From positions 1-6,597 of the forward strand of contig BOAU01000096.1 of the NCBI GenBank assembly GCA_026002025.1: a DNA stretch of 6,597 bases, in the 5' to 3' direction. The DNA is from Spirochaetia bacterium (GTDB taxonomy: Bacteria; Spirochaetota; Spirochaetia; Treponematales; Breznakiellaceae). Numbering within the stretch: the first letter of the stretch is position 1; each line of letters starts with the position of its first letter. Shown here in pieces: positions 1-5,751 of the stretch. The position numbers and the translations under genes were made by a program. Under the pieces are notes generated by a model. That model ran no database searches. It saw only the letters and a list, made by a program, of their open reading frames with translations, and was not told where the DNA came from.

Positions 1-209
1 GGGATAGAGCTCGTGACCAGGGCCCAGATTATCCGGGAAAGGCTTGCCCCCAGATGCCGCCCCAGGGTCCCCGCTGCGCCCATCTTGACCAGGGCACGAA
101 TTACCACCGCAGGGCCGGGGAGGAAGGGCCGGGCGACAAGGATCGCAGTCAGCGCCCAAAGGCCGGTGAAGGCAATAAGGGTGATCAGTATGGCGGGGTA
201 CTTTTTCAC
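1..209 (-). CDS. ABC transporter permease, N-terminal part (runs off left edge)
   Basis: This is the inner-membrane permease subunit of the importer whose binding protein and ATPase lie just upstream. Only the first 69 codons are in the window, and the frame is open to base 1. Translation from GTG at 209 gives MKKYPAILITLIAFTGLWAL, then a first membrane helix (about residues 4-26). It continues with a short RPFLPGP stretch and a segment containing GTLGRHLGASLSRI. An L-P-x-P turn followed by G-x-L-x-x-H-L-x-x-S-L-x-R is the usual N-terminal pattern of SsuC/TauC/NitT-type permeases. The GTG is preceded by AGGGG (219-223) with nine bases between. An in-frame TAA lies just upstream, with only one other candidate, GTG at 236, between it and the chosen start. 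The gene is 124 bases from the ATPase stop, with a palindromic repeat between. Family assignment is good; substrate is unknown. Confidence 0.85.
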   Translation of the reverse strand, partial: MKKYPAILITLIAFTGLWALTAILVARPFLPGPAVVIRALVKMGAAGTLGRHLGASLSRIIWALVTSSI

Positions 210-230
210 AGATGCACACCCCTGAAGAGA

Positions 231-328
231 ATCCACGGATTACACGGATTTAAGAAATTACACGAATTTTGCTCTTTCTCTCTTTCATAATTCGTGTAAT
301 CCGTGTTCTTTTCTGTGTAATCCGTGTT
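231..328. repeat. Palindromic intergenic repeat made of GGATTACACG-like units
   Basis: The gap between the ATPase and permease genes holds a nested inverted repeat. The inner arms are 12-base perfect complements, ATTACACGAATT (257-268) and AATTCGTGTAAT (289-300), around a 20-base pyrimidine-rich centre. The outer arms are 11-base perfect complements, CACGGATTACA (234-244) and TGTAATCCGTG (316-326). The right half also contains a 14-base direct repeat, GTGTAATCCGTGTT, at 294-307 and 315-328. The layout resembles dispersed intergenic palindromes seen in many bacterial genomes. Whether this one is multicopy cannot be told from one window. In the RNA it could form a long interrupted hairpin, which might stabilise or attenuate the message before the permease. 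Confidence 0.8.
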
Positions 329-333
329 ACTCT

Positions 334-1158
334 TCATTTTATTTCCGGTGTTTTGAGTAGCCGCCGCAGTGAGGCGCATAGTTCCAGAAACTGCGGCATA
401 TTGCGAAAATTGCCGCCGTCAGCAGCAGGCTGGGGGATGTCCACGCAGGCGGCGAGACGGCCGGGGTTCTTTCCGGTCATCACGTAAACCTTGTCTGCCA
501 AATAAACCGCTTCTTCAATGGAATGGGTCACGATGATGATAGTCAGGGGGCGGCGATACGGATGGTATTGATTGCGGCGCCGAATCGACAGCAGGAAGTC
601 CTGGGCGTCTTCCCGGCTGAGGGCGTCCAGGCTGGAAAAGGGTTCGTCCATCAGGAGCAGGTCCGGCTCCGCCGCAAGGGCGCGGACAATGGCGAGGCGC
701 TGCTTCATGCCCCCGGAAAGCTGCCGGGGGTAGAGTTTGGCAAATCCGGCAAGGCCGAATTCCTCAAGCAACGCCCCCACCTGTTCCCGGCGGCGGGTTT
801 TGGGGACCCCCGCGATGAGCAGGGGCAGTTCCGCGTTTGTTGCAACGGTTTTCCAGGGGAGAAGGCCGTAGTCCTGAAAGATCACAGCGGTGTTTTTCCG
901 CACCCCGGTCAATAGCTGTCCACAGATGCGGACTTCCCCGGCGCTGACCCGCCGCAGCCCCGCCACGGCGTGGATCAGGCTGGTTTTGCCGCAGCCCGAG
1001 GGGCCGATGATCGCCGAGACCTTGCCCTCTTCAAAGCGGGCGTTGATCCCCGCCAGGGCGGCTACCGTCCCCTTCCCCGGCAGGGGATAGGAAACGGCAA
1101 GGTCCCGAATTTCTACCACGTTTTTACCATGAGGCAGCGGCGGCGGTGATCCGCCCAT
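334..1158 (-). CDS. ABC transporter ATP-binding protein (nitrate/sulfonate/taurine type)
   Basis: This is the cytoplasmic ATPase that powers the importer encoded by its neighbours. From ATG at 1158 it is 274 residues, a normal length. All nucleotide-binding motifs are present: Walker A GPSGCGKTS (52-60), Q-loop FQDYGLLPW with Q95, signature LSGG (147-150), Walker B LLLMDEP (167-173), D-loop SSLD (175-178) and switch histidine H212 in IIVTHS. The pattern FQDYGLLPW and the short length fit the SsuB/TauB/ThiZ group. The frame stays open upstream to an ATG at 1338, but those extra 60 residues lie antiparallel to nothing and simply overlap the binding-protein gene in another frame; they look like low-complexity shadow sequence. 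ATG 1158 has GGAGG at 1168-1172, nine bases away, and overlaps the upstream gene by 35 bases. A GTG at 1119, just after the upstream stop, lacks a ribosome-binding site. Confidence 0.93.
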   Translation of the reverse strand: MGGSPPPLPHGKNVVEIRDLAVSYPLPGKGTVAALAGINARFEEGKVSAIIGPSGCGKTSLIHAVAGLRRVSAGEVRICGQLLTGVRKNTAVIFQDYGLLPWKTVATNAELPLLIAGVPKTRRREQVGALLEEFGLAGFAKLYPRQLSGGMKQRLAIVRALAAEPDLLLMDEPFSSLDALSREDAQDFLLSIRRRNQYHPYRRPLTIIIVTHSIEEAVYLADKVYVMTGKNPGRLAACVDIPQPAADGGNFRNMPQFLELCASLRRLLKTPEIK

Positions 1159-2068
1159 CAATAAGGTCCTCCGCCTTGAGGTCCGCTTCGAGGAGGTTTC
1201 GGGCTTTAAGCCAGGCAAGGGCCTGATCGATCTGGGCCTTGTCGGGAAGGCCGGGCTTCCGGTAAGTGACAAAGCGGTAGGCGTCCCGCACTGCCGCGGG
1301 GAAGGCGGCCTTTTCCACCAGATAATCCCGGTAGGCATCGGGGTCGGCGTTGATCTTCCCGGCCGCCCGGTAATAGGCCCGGTAGAATCTCGTCACATCC
1401 TCCAAACGGCTGTCCAATGTTTTTTTTGAAAAGAGCATAATCCCCGCGTCAATGCCGGTAGCATCGGTGGTAGAGAGGAGCACGCCCCCCTGTTCAACTG
1501 CGGCGGTCAGGAGCGGCTCCGGCAGGCTCACCGCTTCGATCTGGCCGTTCAGGATCATCTCCAGGCGCAGGGGCATCCGGGGTACCGAGACCGGTTCATA
1601 TTCGCTCATGGAGATTCCGGCGCTCCCCAGCTGGGCGTCCACGGTGTACTGGATGATCGTGTTGGTGGAAAGCCCCACCCGTTTGCCCCGCAAATCAACG
1701 AGGTTTTTGATGTTGAGATCGGGGGAACCCACAATGCCGTAGCGTCCATCGGTCAGGCTGGTCACCTTCATGTCAAAGCCCCCGGCGGTCAGGAAAGCCG
1801 CCGCCAGCAGGTCCGAAATTGAAGCGTCCAGCCGTCCCGCCTGAATGGCGGCGTCCCGTTCCTGGGGGTTCTGGAAATTTACCAGTTCCACATTCACCCC
1901 CTCGGCGATAAAAAAGCCCTCGTCACGGGCAACCATGAAGGGCAGGGAATCCGCGTCGGGCATGATCCCCACCCGCAGGGGTTCGGCATTGGCGTCCTGT
2001 TGGGGCCGGGCAGAAAGATTTACGGCGATAGCCGCAAAACAACAGAAAAGGGCGATTGTTTTTTTCAT
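1124..2068 (-). CDS. ABC transporter substrate-binding protein, NMT1/THI5-like fold
   Basis: This is the extracytoplasmic solute-binding subunit of the importer, 314 residues. It begins with a Sec signal peptide: MKKT, a hydrophobic core at about residues 5-19, and a likely cut after SA at 20. There is no cysteine at the cut site, so I see no clear lipobox. The mature part reads LRVGIMPDADSLPFMVARDE (31-50), then GFFIAEGVNVEL, then an AIQAGRLDASISD segment. The pattern x-P-x-x-x-A-x-x-x-G-F-F-x-x-x-G-V-x-V is typical of SsuA/TauA/ThiY/RibY-type proteins. LVDLRGKRVGLS (123-134) is the usual second-lobe entry. The ATG overlaps the ubiX stop by one base (TAATG), with GGAG six bases upstream, so translation is probably coupled. 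The ligand cannot be read from sequence. Position after ubiD-ubiA-ubiX suggests a quinone precursor or flavin, but sulfonates or thiamine pyrimidines are bound by relatives. Confidence 0.88.
   Translation of the reverse strand: MKKTIALFCCFAAIAVNLSARPQQDANAEPLRVGIMPDADSLPFMVARDEGFFIAEGVNVELVNFQNPQERDAAIQAGRLDASISDLLAAAFLTAGGFDMKVTSLTDGRYGIVGSPDLNIKNLVDLRGKRVGLSTNTIIQYTVDAQLGSAGISMSEYEPVSVPRMPLRLEMILNGQIEAVSLPEPLLTAAVEQGGVLLSTTDATGIDAGIMLFSKKTLDSRLEDVTRFYRAYYRAAGKINADPDAYRDYLVEKAAFPAAVRDAYRFVTYRKPGLPDKAQIDQALAWLKARNLLEADLKAEDLIDGRITAAAASW
1168..1172 (-). promoter_or_regulatory. Ribosome binding site deciding the ATPase start
   Basis: GGAGG on the minus strand, nine bases before ATG 1158 and inside the 3' end of the binding-protein gene. 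It supports a 274-residue ATPase that overlaps its upstream neighbour by 35 bases, rather than the 334-residue frame from 1338 or a GTG start at 1119. Confidence 0.75.
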
Positions 2069-2637
2069 TATTCACTCCATCTTTTAAATAAGTTGTGTTG
2101 TATTTTCAGGCGGTCAAGAATCTTTCCCGCCATAAAATCCGCAAGGTCATCAATTGTTTTGGGCTGCTGATAAAAGGCCGGAGCCGCAGGCAGAATTACC
2201 GCCCCCGCTTCCGCAAGACTGGTCAAGTTCCGTAAATCAATCAGGGAGAGGGGCGTTTCCCGTGGGACCAGTATCAGGGGCCGTCCCTCCTTCAGGCTGG
2301 TCAGTGCGGCGCGGTGGATCAGGTTTCCGGAAATCCCCGCAGTAATACTGCCAACACTGTTCATTGAGCAGGGAACGATGATGGTCCCGTCCAGAACGAA
2401 AGAGCCCGATGCCGGGGGCGCCGCCAGGTCGTCCGGGGCATAGATCCGCTCCGCGGAAAGGCCGAAATCCGAAGCCCAGCGGTGGAAGGGCCGCCCGGTT
2501 TCCTGCGCGATAACCCGTTCCCCCCATTGGGACACGATGCCGTGGACTTCGTGGCCCCCTTCGATCAGGGCTCGCAGGGTACGGAGCCCATAGATTGAGC
2601 CGCTGGCCCCGGTGATGCAAAGCAGGTATCTTCCCAT
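2068..2637 (-). CDS. ubiX: Flavin prenyltransferase UbiX (makes prenylated FMN)
   Basis: UbiX joins dimethylallyl phosphate to reduced FMN, giving the prenyl-FMN cofactor that UbiD-type decarboxylases need. At 189 residues the length is normal. Visible signatures are the N-terminal FMN-binding stretch LLCITGASGSIYG (5-17), the VPCSMNSVGSITAGISGNLI region (88-107) followed by HRAA, the strongly conserved LVPRETPLSL (123-132), and the C-terminal LPAAPAFYQQP (149-159). The start ATG has AGGA seven bases upstream, and 12 bases separate it from the ubiA stop; the 3' end shares one base with the binding-protein start. Sitting between the prenyltransferase and transporter genes, and in the same operon as its client ubiD, it most likely serves that enzyme. 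In bacteria that use the futalosine route to menaquinone the equivalent is sometimes named MqnM. Assignment to the family is very secure. Confidence 0.96.
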   Translation of the reverse strand: MGRYLLCITGASGSIYGLRTLRALIEGGHEVHGIVSQWGERVIAQETGRPFHRWASDFGLSAERIYAPDDLAAPPASGSFVLDGTIIVPCSMNSVGSITAGISGNLIHRAALTSLKEGRPLILVPRETPLSLIDLRNLTSLAEAGAVILPAAPAFYQQPKTIDDLADFMAGKILDRLKIQHNLFKRWSE

Positions 2638-2649
2638 TTATTTTTCCTG

Positions 2650-3576
2650 TTACAAAGTATAGATGCCGGCGACGGTTCCCGCCAAGATCACCAGAGGCAG
2701 AATTTCATTAATCGAATAGCTGGCGATACGAATGTGTCGGGCATCGGGGACCGATGTTGCACTGTTCCCCAATGCAATCACATGTTCCGCGATAAGCAGG
2801 GCCGCCGCAAGACCCACCCCGATAAAATAGAAGCCGGAAACCTTCCAGAAAACCGGAATCAGAAAAAGTCCCGTCAGGGTGCCCAGATGGGACAGAATCG
2901 CCAGAAGCCGTGCAAAGCCGGCGCCGAATTCCGCCGGGATCGAATAGAGCCCCTCCCGGCGGTCAAAGTCGATATCCGGCAGGGCGTACAGAATATCGAA
3001 GCCTGCCACCCAAAGTGCATGTGCCCCGGCAAGAAAAAAGTAGCGCACTTCAAAGCGTCCGGTGAGCGCCACGAATGAACCCATCACCGAGCAGGCGCAG
3101 GCGATGCCCAGCCAGTAGTGGCAGAGCCATGTGAAGCGCTTGCTGAAGGAATAGCCCCCGATCAGGATGCCCGCCAATGGGAGCAAAATGACGCAGAGGG
3201 GGTTGAGCAGCGCCGCCACGACAACCAGGATAACGCACATCACCAAACTGAAAACAAGGAGGGCCTTTTTTGAAAGAAGCCCCCGCGGGATATGCCGGTT
3301 CGCGGTACGTGGATTTTTCCTGTCGATGTCCGCATCGATCACCCGGTTCAGGGCATTGGCGGCGTTTCGTCCGGCCGCGGCGGCAATAAGGATAAGGATC
3401 ACCTTTTTCAGGGGTGGATGCCCCCCGCTCTCCAACAGTATTGCTGTGGCCGCGAATGGAAGCGAAAAGAGGGTGTGCCGGAAGATCACCGCATCGAAAA
3501 TCATGCCGAGTTTGCGGATCATTCCCTTGAGCGGAGACAATGCAAGGCTATCATTCTGAATTTGGCTAGAACCCAT
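2650..3576 (-). CDS. ubiA: UbiA-family aromatic prenyltransferase (4-hydroxybenzoate or MqnP type)
   Basis: This membrane enzyme attaches a polyprenyl chain to an aromatic carboxylic acid, the step before UbiD. It has 308 residues. After a short polar N-terminus comes FRHTLFSLPFA (32-42), a family hallmark. The first aspartate-rich motif is NRVIDADID (77-85) and the second is DILYALPDIDFD (194-205); both coordinate magnesium and the prenyl diphosphate. Several hydrophobic helices follow each motif, about eight or nine in all. The ATG lies 11 bases inside the end of ubiD, with a GGAAAG close upstream; ATG codons at residues 19 and 25 are less likely alternatives. The substrate could be 4-hydroxybenzoate (ubiquinone) or 1,4-dihydroxy-6-naphthoate (futalosine menaquinone, where the enzyme is called MqnP). 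The sequence alone does not decide, but an anaerobic lifestyle would favour the second. Confidence 0.94.
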   Translation of the reverse strand: MGSSQIQNDSLALSPLKGMIRKLGMIFDAVIFRHTLFSLPFAATAILLESGGHPPLKKVILILIAAAAGRNAANALNRVIDADIDRKNPRTANRHIPRGLLSKKALLVFSLVMCVILVVVAALLNPLCVILLPLAGILIGGYSFSKRFTWLCHYWLGIACACSVMGSFVALTGRFEVRYFFLAGAHALWVAGFDILYALPDIDFDRREGLYSIPAEFGAGFARLLAILSHLGTLTGLFLIPVFWKVSGFYFIGVGLAAALLIAEHVIALGNSATSVPDARHIRIASYSINEILPLVILAGTVAGIYTL

Positions 3577-5062
3577 ATTCTTTCCAGCGGCGGTTGACCA
3601 GTTCCACGGTGTCCTTATCCATCACCAGCGGGTCAGGCCATGGCCGGGTATGGCCCTCGTCGGGGCCCTTTTGGGTGGCGTCCAGCCCGACCCGCGTACC
3701 GTAGCGGGGCAGCGGCGATGAATGGTCCAGCGCATCCAGGGGGCCGTCGCTGAGCACAATGTCCCGGCGGCCGTCGATGTTGTTGAAAGCCCGCCAAGCC
3801 ACTTCCGACACATTTTGCGGGTTCACCTCCGCATCCACAATGATGATGAGTTTGGTGTACATCATCTGCCCCATGCCCCAGAGGAAGTTCATCACCTTCC
3901 GGGCCTGGCCGGGGAAGCGCTTCTTTATCGAAACGATGGCGCAGTTGTGGAAGACCCCTTCCAGGGGCATGTTCATGTCCACGATTTCCGGGCAGAGCTG
4001 TTTGAGGAGGGGCAGGAAGAGCCGCTCCGTGGCCTTTGCCATCCAGCAGTCCTCTTTTGGGGGGATGCCCACGATGGTGGCGGGGTAGACCGGGTTCTTC
4101 CGCCGGGTGATCCGCTGTAAATGAAAAACCGGGTAGTCGTCCTCAAGGGAATAAAAACCCGTGTGATCCCCAAAGGGCCCCTCTTGCCGCGTTTCATTGG
4201 GGTCCACATAGCCCTCAAGGACGAATTCCGCATCCGCCGGGATCATCAGATCGCTCAGGGTGGCCTTGGCGATCTCCGCTCCCTTGCCCCGGAGGAAACC
4301 CGCAAAGATCATCTCCCAGATGCCTTCGGGTAAGGGCGCGGTGGAGGCGTAGGTCACCGCCGGGTCGCAGCCCAGAGCCACCGCCACGGGCATCCGCCGG
4401 TTCAAGGCCCGGTACTGCTCAAAAAAATGAGCCCCGTCCTTGTGGAGGTGCCAGTGCATTCCCGCGGTGCGGTTGTCGTAGATCTGCATCCGGTACATCC
4501 CCACGTTCCGCATTCCCCCGTCCGGGGCTTCGGTGCAGACCAGGGGGAGAGTGAGGAAGCGGCCCCCGTCTTTGGGCCAGCACTTCAATATGGGGAGACT
4601 GTCGAAGCCTATTGTGCTGCCGCCCGCCGCATCATCACGTATATCTTCAATTACTTCCTGACATTTTGGGTGGCTGATCTTTTTGGGGAATACGCTCATT
4701 GCAATGGGCAGTTTGGGCAGCGCTTCGGGGACCGTTTTGAGCAGATTGAAGTCCCGCGCCTGGGACCAGGCCCAACTGATAAGCCCCTCGATTTCGGCGG
4801 CCCTGGCATCCAGGCTTTTTGCGCCCAGGGCCATGGACATCCGCCTTTCACTTCCCATGGCGTTGATCAGCAGGGGGTAGGCCGAGCCCTTCACCTTTTC
4901 AAAAAGTAAGGCCGGGCCGCCCGCATCAGGCTCCCGGCTCGCCATGATCCGGCCGGCGATCTCGGTGATCTCCAGTTCGGGATCAACTTCGGCGCTGATG
5001 CGTTTAAGCTCCCCCGCGTGTTCAAGGGCGCCGATAAAATCCTGTAAGTCCGTGTATGCCAT
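3566..5062 (-). CDS. ubiD: UbiD-family prenyl-FMN-dependent decarboxylase
   Basis: This enzyme removes the carboxyl group from the prenylated aromatic ring using the cofactor made by UbiX. At 498 residues it matches the usual size. N-terminal MAYTDLQDFIGALEHAGELK is the expected family start, so ATG 5062 is chosen although no Shine-Dalgarno is visible. RNVGMYRMQIYD (185-196) carries N186 and R191, spaced like the metal-binding Asn and catalytic Arg of fungal ferulate decarboxylase. H203, H205 and H207 follow in GMHWHLHKDG. EGPFGDHTGFY (294-304) holds the acidic pair E294 and D299 of the active-site network. YPATIVGIPPKED (326-338) and MAKATERLFLPL (341-352) are further signatures. It is first in the operon and overlaps ubiA by 11 bases. 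Candidate substrates are 3-polyprenyl-4-hydroxybenzoate or the prenylated dihydroxynaphthoate of the futalosine route (MqnL); an aromatic-acid degradation role is less likely beside ubiA. Confidence 0.96.
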   Translation of the reverse strand: MAYTDLQDFIGALEHAGELKRISAEVDPELEITEIAGRIMASREPDAGGPALLFEKVKGSAYPLLINAMGSERRMSMALGAKSLDARAAEIEGLISWAWSQARDFNLLKTVPEALPKLPIAMSVFPKKISHPKCQEVIEDIRDDAAGGSTIGFDSLPILKCWPKDGGRFLTLPLVCTEAPDGGMRNVGMYRMQIYDNRTAGMHWHLHKDGAHFFEQYRALNRRMPVAVALGCDPAVTYASTAPLPEGIWEMIFAGFLRGKGAEIAKATLSDLMIPADAEFVLEGYVDPNETRQEGPFGDHTGFYSLEDDYPVFHLQRITRRKNPVYPATIVGIPPKEDCWMAKATERLFLPLLKQLCPEIVDMNMPLEGVFHNCAIVSIKKRFPGQARKVMNFLWGMGQMMYTKLIIIVDAEVNPQNVSEVAWRAFNNIDGRRDIVLSDGPLDALDHSSPLPRYGTRVGLDATQKGPDEGHTRPWPDPLVMDKDTVELVNRRWKEYGF

Positions 5063-5070
5063 TAGAAAAA

Positions 5071-5100
5071 ACTATAATTGAAAGGGAGATAGTTTGCCAG
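5071..5100 (-). promoter_or_regulatory. Candidate sigma70 promoter of the ubiD operon
   Basis: On the minus strand, CTGGCA (5100-5095; four of six matches to TTGACA) is followed after 18 bases by TATAGT (5076-5071; five of six matches to TATAAT). The expected start of transcription falls at about 5064-5062, at or within two bases of the ubiD ATG. No ribosome-binding site lies before that ATG, which agrees with a leaderless or nearly leaderless message. It was found by eye in an AT-rich gap, so a chance match is possible. Confidence 0.45.
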
Positions 5101-5112
5101 ACATAAACTGAG

Positions 5113-5603
5113 TCATACAAATTTTTCCAGGGCCTTCCTCGTTCCCTGTATATAAATACTTTCTAATCCCCTGCCGCAGTATCCCTGCAATACCCCTTCT
5201 CGGTGATGGTAAGGCTCACCATGCTTATTTCCGCATCGGCAATCCGTGCAAGGGCCGCTTCCTTATGCTCCGCAGCGTTTACATATCCCAAAATGGAACC
5301 AATCACCTGCGGAACCGCCTCCTCCCGGCCGTTTTTTGCGATCAGAGTATAAAGGTAATCCTGCTCTGCGGCGATTTTTGCAAGGGGAAAGGCATCGGGG
5401 ATCAGATTTATCCCAAAGATGCCGGAAGCGGTAAGCCCTTTGGCAATCAGGGTATCCAGAAAAAAAGCCTGGTGCGCCCGGTGAAAATTTCCCAGCCCTA
5501 TGTGGACGATGGCGGGCCGCAGCGCATCACGGGAATAAGCCGGTATCTTTATTGGCGCGGAAATGTTTTTTAAGTTACGCTGATTCAGCGGTATCGTGTT
5601 CAT
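5113..5603 (-). pseudogene. Broken mannitol dehydrogenase/fructuronate reductase family gene
   Basis: Intact members are NAD-dependent polyol or hexuronate oxidoreductases of roughly 490 residues. Here ATG 5603, with GAGG seven bases upstream, opens a 146-residue frame that stops at 5163. It contains the cofactor-binding stretch IVHIGLGNFHRAHQAFF (32-48) and the conserved SLTITEKGYC (130-139), then ends. The whole substrate-binding C-terminal domain, with its catalytic lysine region, is missing. Right after the stop, another frame reads LESIYIQGTRKALEKFV and stops at 5113. That peptide has the look of a family C-terminus (helical, with G-x-R-x-A-L), so I infer that the middle of the gene was deleted and the two ends joined out of frame. 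The tail assignment is by eye. The product would not be a working dehydrogenase. Its base composition matches the operon to its left, not the AT-rich gene upstream. Confidence 0.85.
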
Positions 5604-5743
5604 AGTTTTGCCTCAATGAGAATCAGCCAAGATACAAAAGTTCCAGGTTTTTTAGATGATACTTCTTTTTCTTTAAACATGATAATTCCCCTTGTTTGGC
5701 ATGGTACATAGCGTATGTTAAACGCAGTTGGGGCGTACCCCAT
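5600..5743 (-). CDS. Possible 47-residue small ORF, coupled to the dehydrogenase remnant
   Basis: ATG 5743 follows the stop of the upstream gene directly (TAAATG). The frame runs to a TGA at 5602-5600 that overlaps the dehydrogenase ATG as ATGA. An internal ATG at residue 22 (about 5680) has AGGGG seven bases upstream and would give a 26-residue peptide beginning MFKEKEVSSKKPG. The stop-start overlap and that ribosome-binding site favour a short leader-type peptide. Against it, the sequence matches nothing I recognise and competes with another open frame over the same bases. It may be chance or a decayed remnant. Confidence 0.25.
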   Translation of the reverse strand: MGYAPTAFNIRYVPCQTRGIIMFKEKEVSSKKPGTFVSWLILIEAKL

Positions 5744-5751
5744 TTAATCAT
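5623..5751 (-). CDS. Possible 42-residue small ORF or repeat-derived remnant
   Basis: ATG 5751 overlaps the end of the upstream gene by eight bases, and the frame ends with TGA at 5625-5623. The peptide starts MIKWGTPQLRLTYAMYHAKQ and ends in a lysine- and leucine-rich helix-like stretch with KYHLKNLELLYLG. Its composition looks more like real protein than the other frame over the same bases. There is no properly spaced ribosome-binding site: AGGAGG lies about 21 bases before the ATG. It may be the tail of a degraded gene or part of a dispersed repeat. No function is proposed. Confidence 0.3.
   Translation of the reverse strand: MIKWGTPQLRLTYAMYHAKQGELSCLKKKKYHLKNLELLYLG

Noticed and set aside
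13..225. Plus-strand open frame at the left edge
   Set aside because: It is the complement of the permease gene, whose minus-strand translation shows a membrane helix and family motifs.
231..328. CRISPR array
   Set aside because: The repeated units are 11-14 bases, arranged as nested inverted repeats without regular spacers.
1159..1338. N-terminal extension of the ATPase frame up to an ATG at 1338
   Set aside because: The extra 60 residues overlap the binding-protein gene in another frame, are rich in Pro, Arg and Ser, and resemble no ABC domain; ATG 1158 has a proper ribosome-binding site.
3722..4120. 132-residue plus-strand open frame opposite ubiD
   Set aside because: It is a shadow of ubiD codon use, with a His- and Val-rich composition and no recognisable motif.
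4427..4909. 160-residue plus-strand open frame
   Set aside because: It lies wholly opposite ubiD, which has strong family motifs across this stretch; long antisense frames are common in GC-rich genes.
5063..5112. FMN or other riboswitch upstream of ubiD
   Set aside because: The gap is too short and AT-rich, with no conserved stem pattern; the likely transcript start is next to the ATG.
5128..5148. Hairpin CAGGG/CCCTG as a terminator before ubiD
   Set aside because: The stem is only five base pairs with an 11-base loop, and on the minus strand it is followed by GAAAAA rather than a T-run; it also overlaps the coding-like dehydrogenase tail.
5729..5742. TGGGG/CCCCA hairpin with a four-base loop after the AT-rich gene
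   Set aside because: The stem is five pairs and no T-run follows on the transcribed strand, so a terminator call is not supported.
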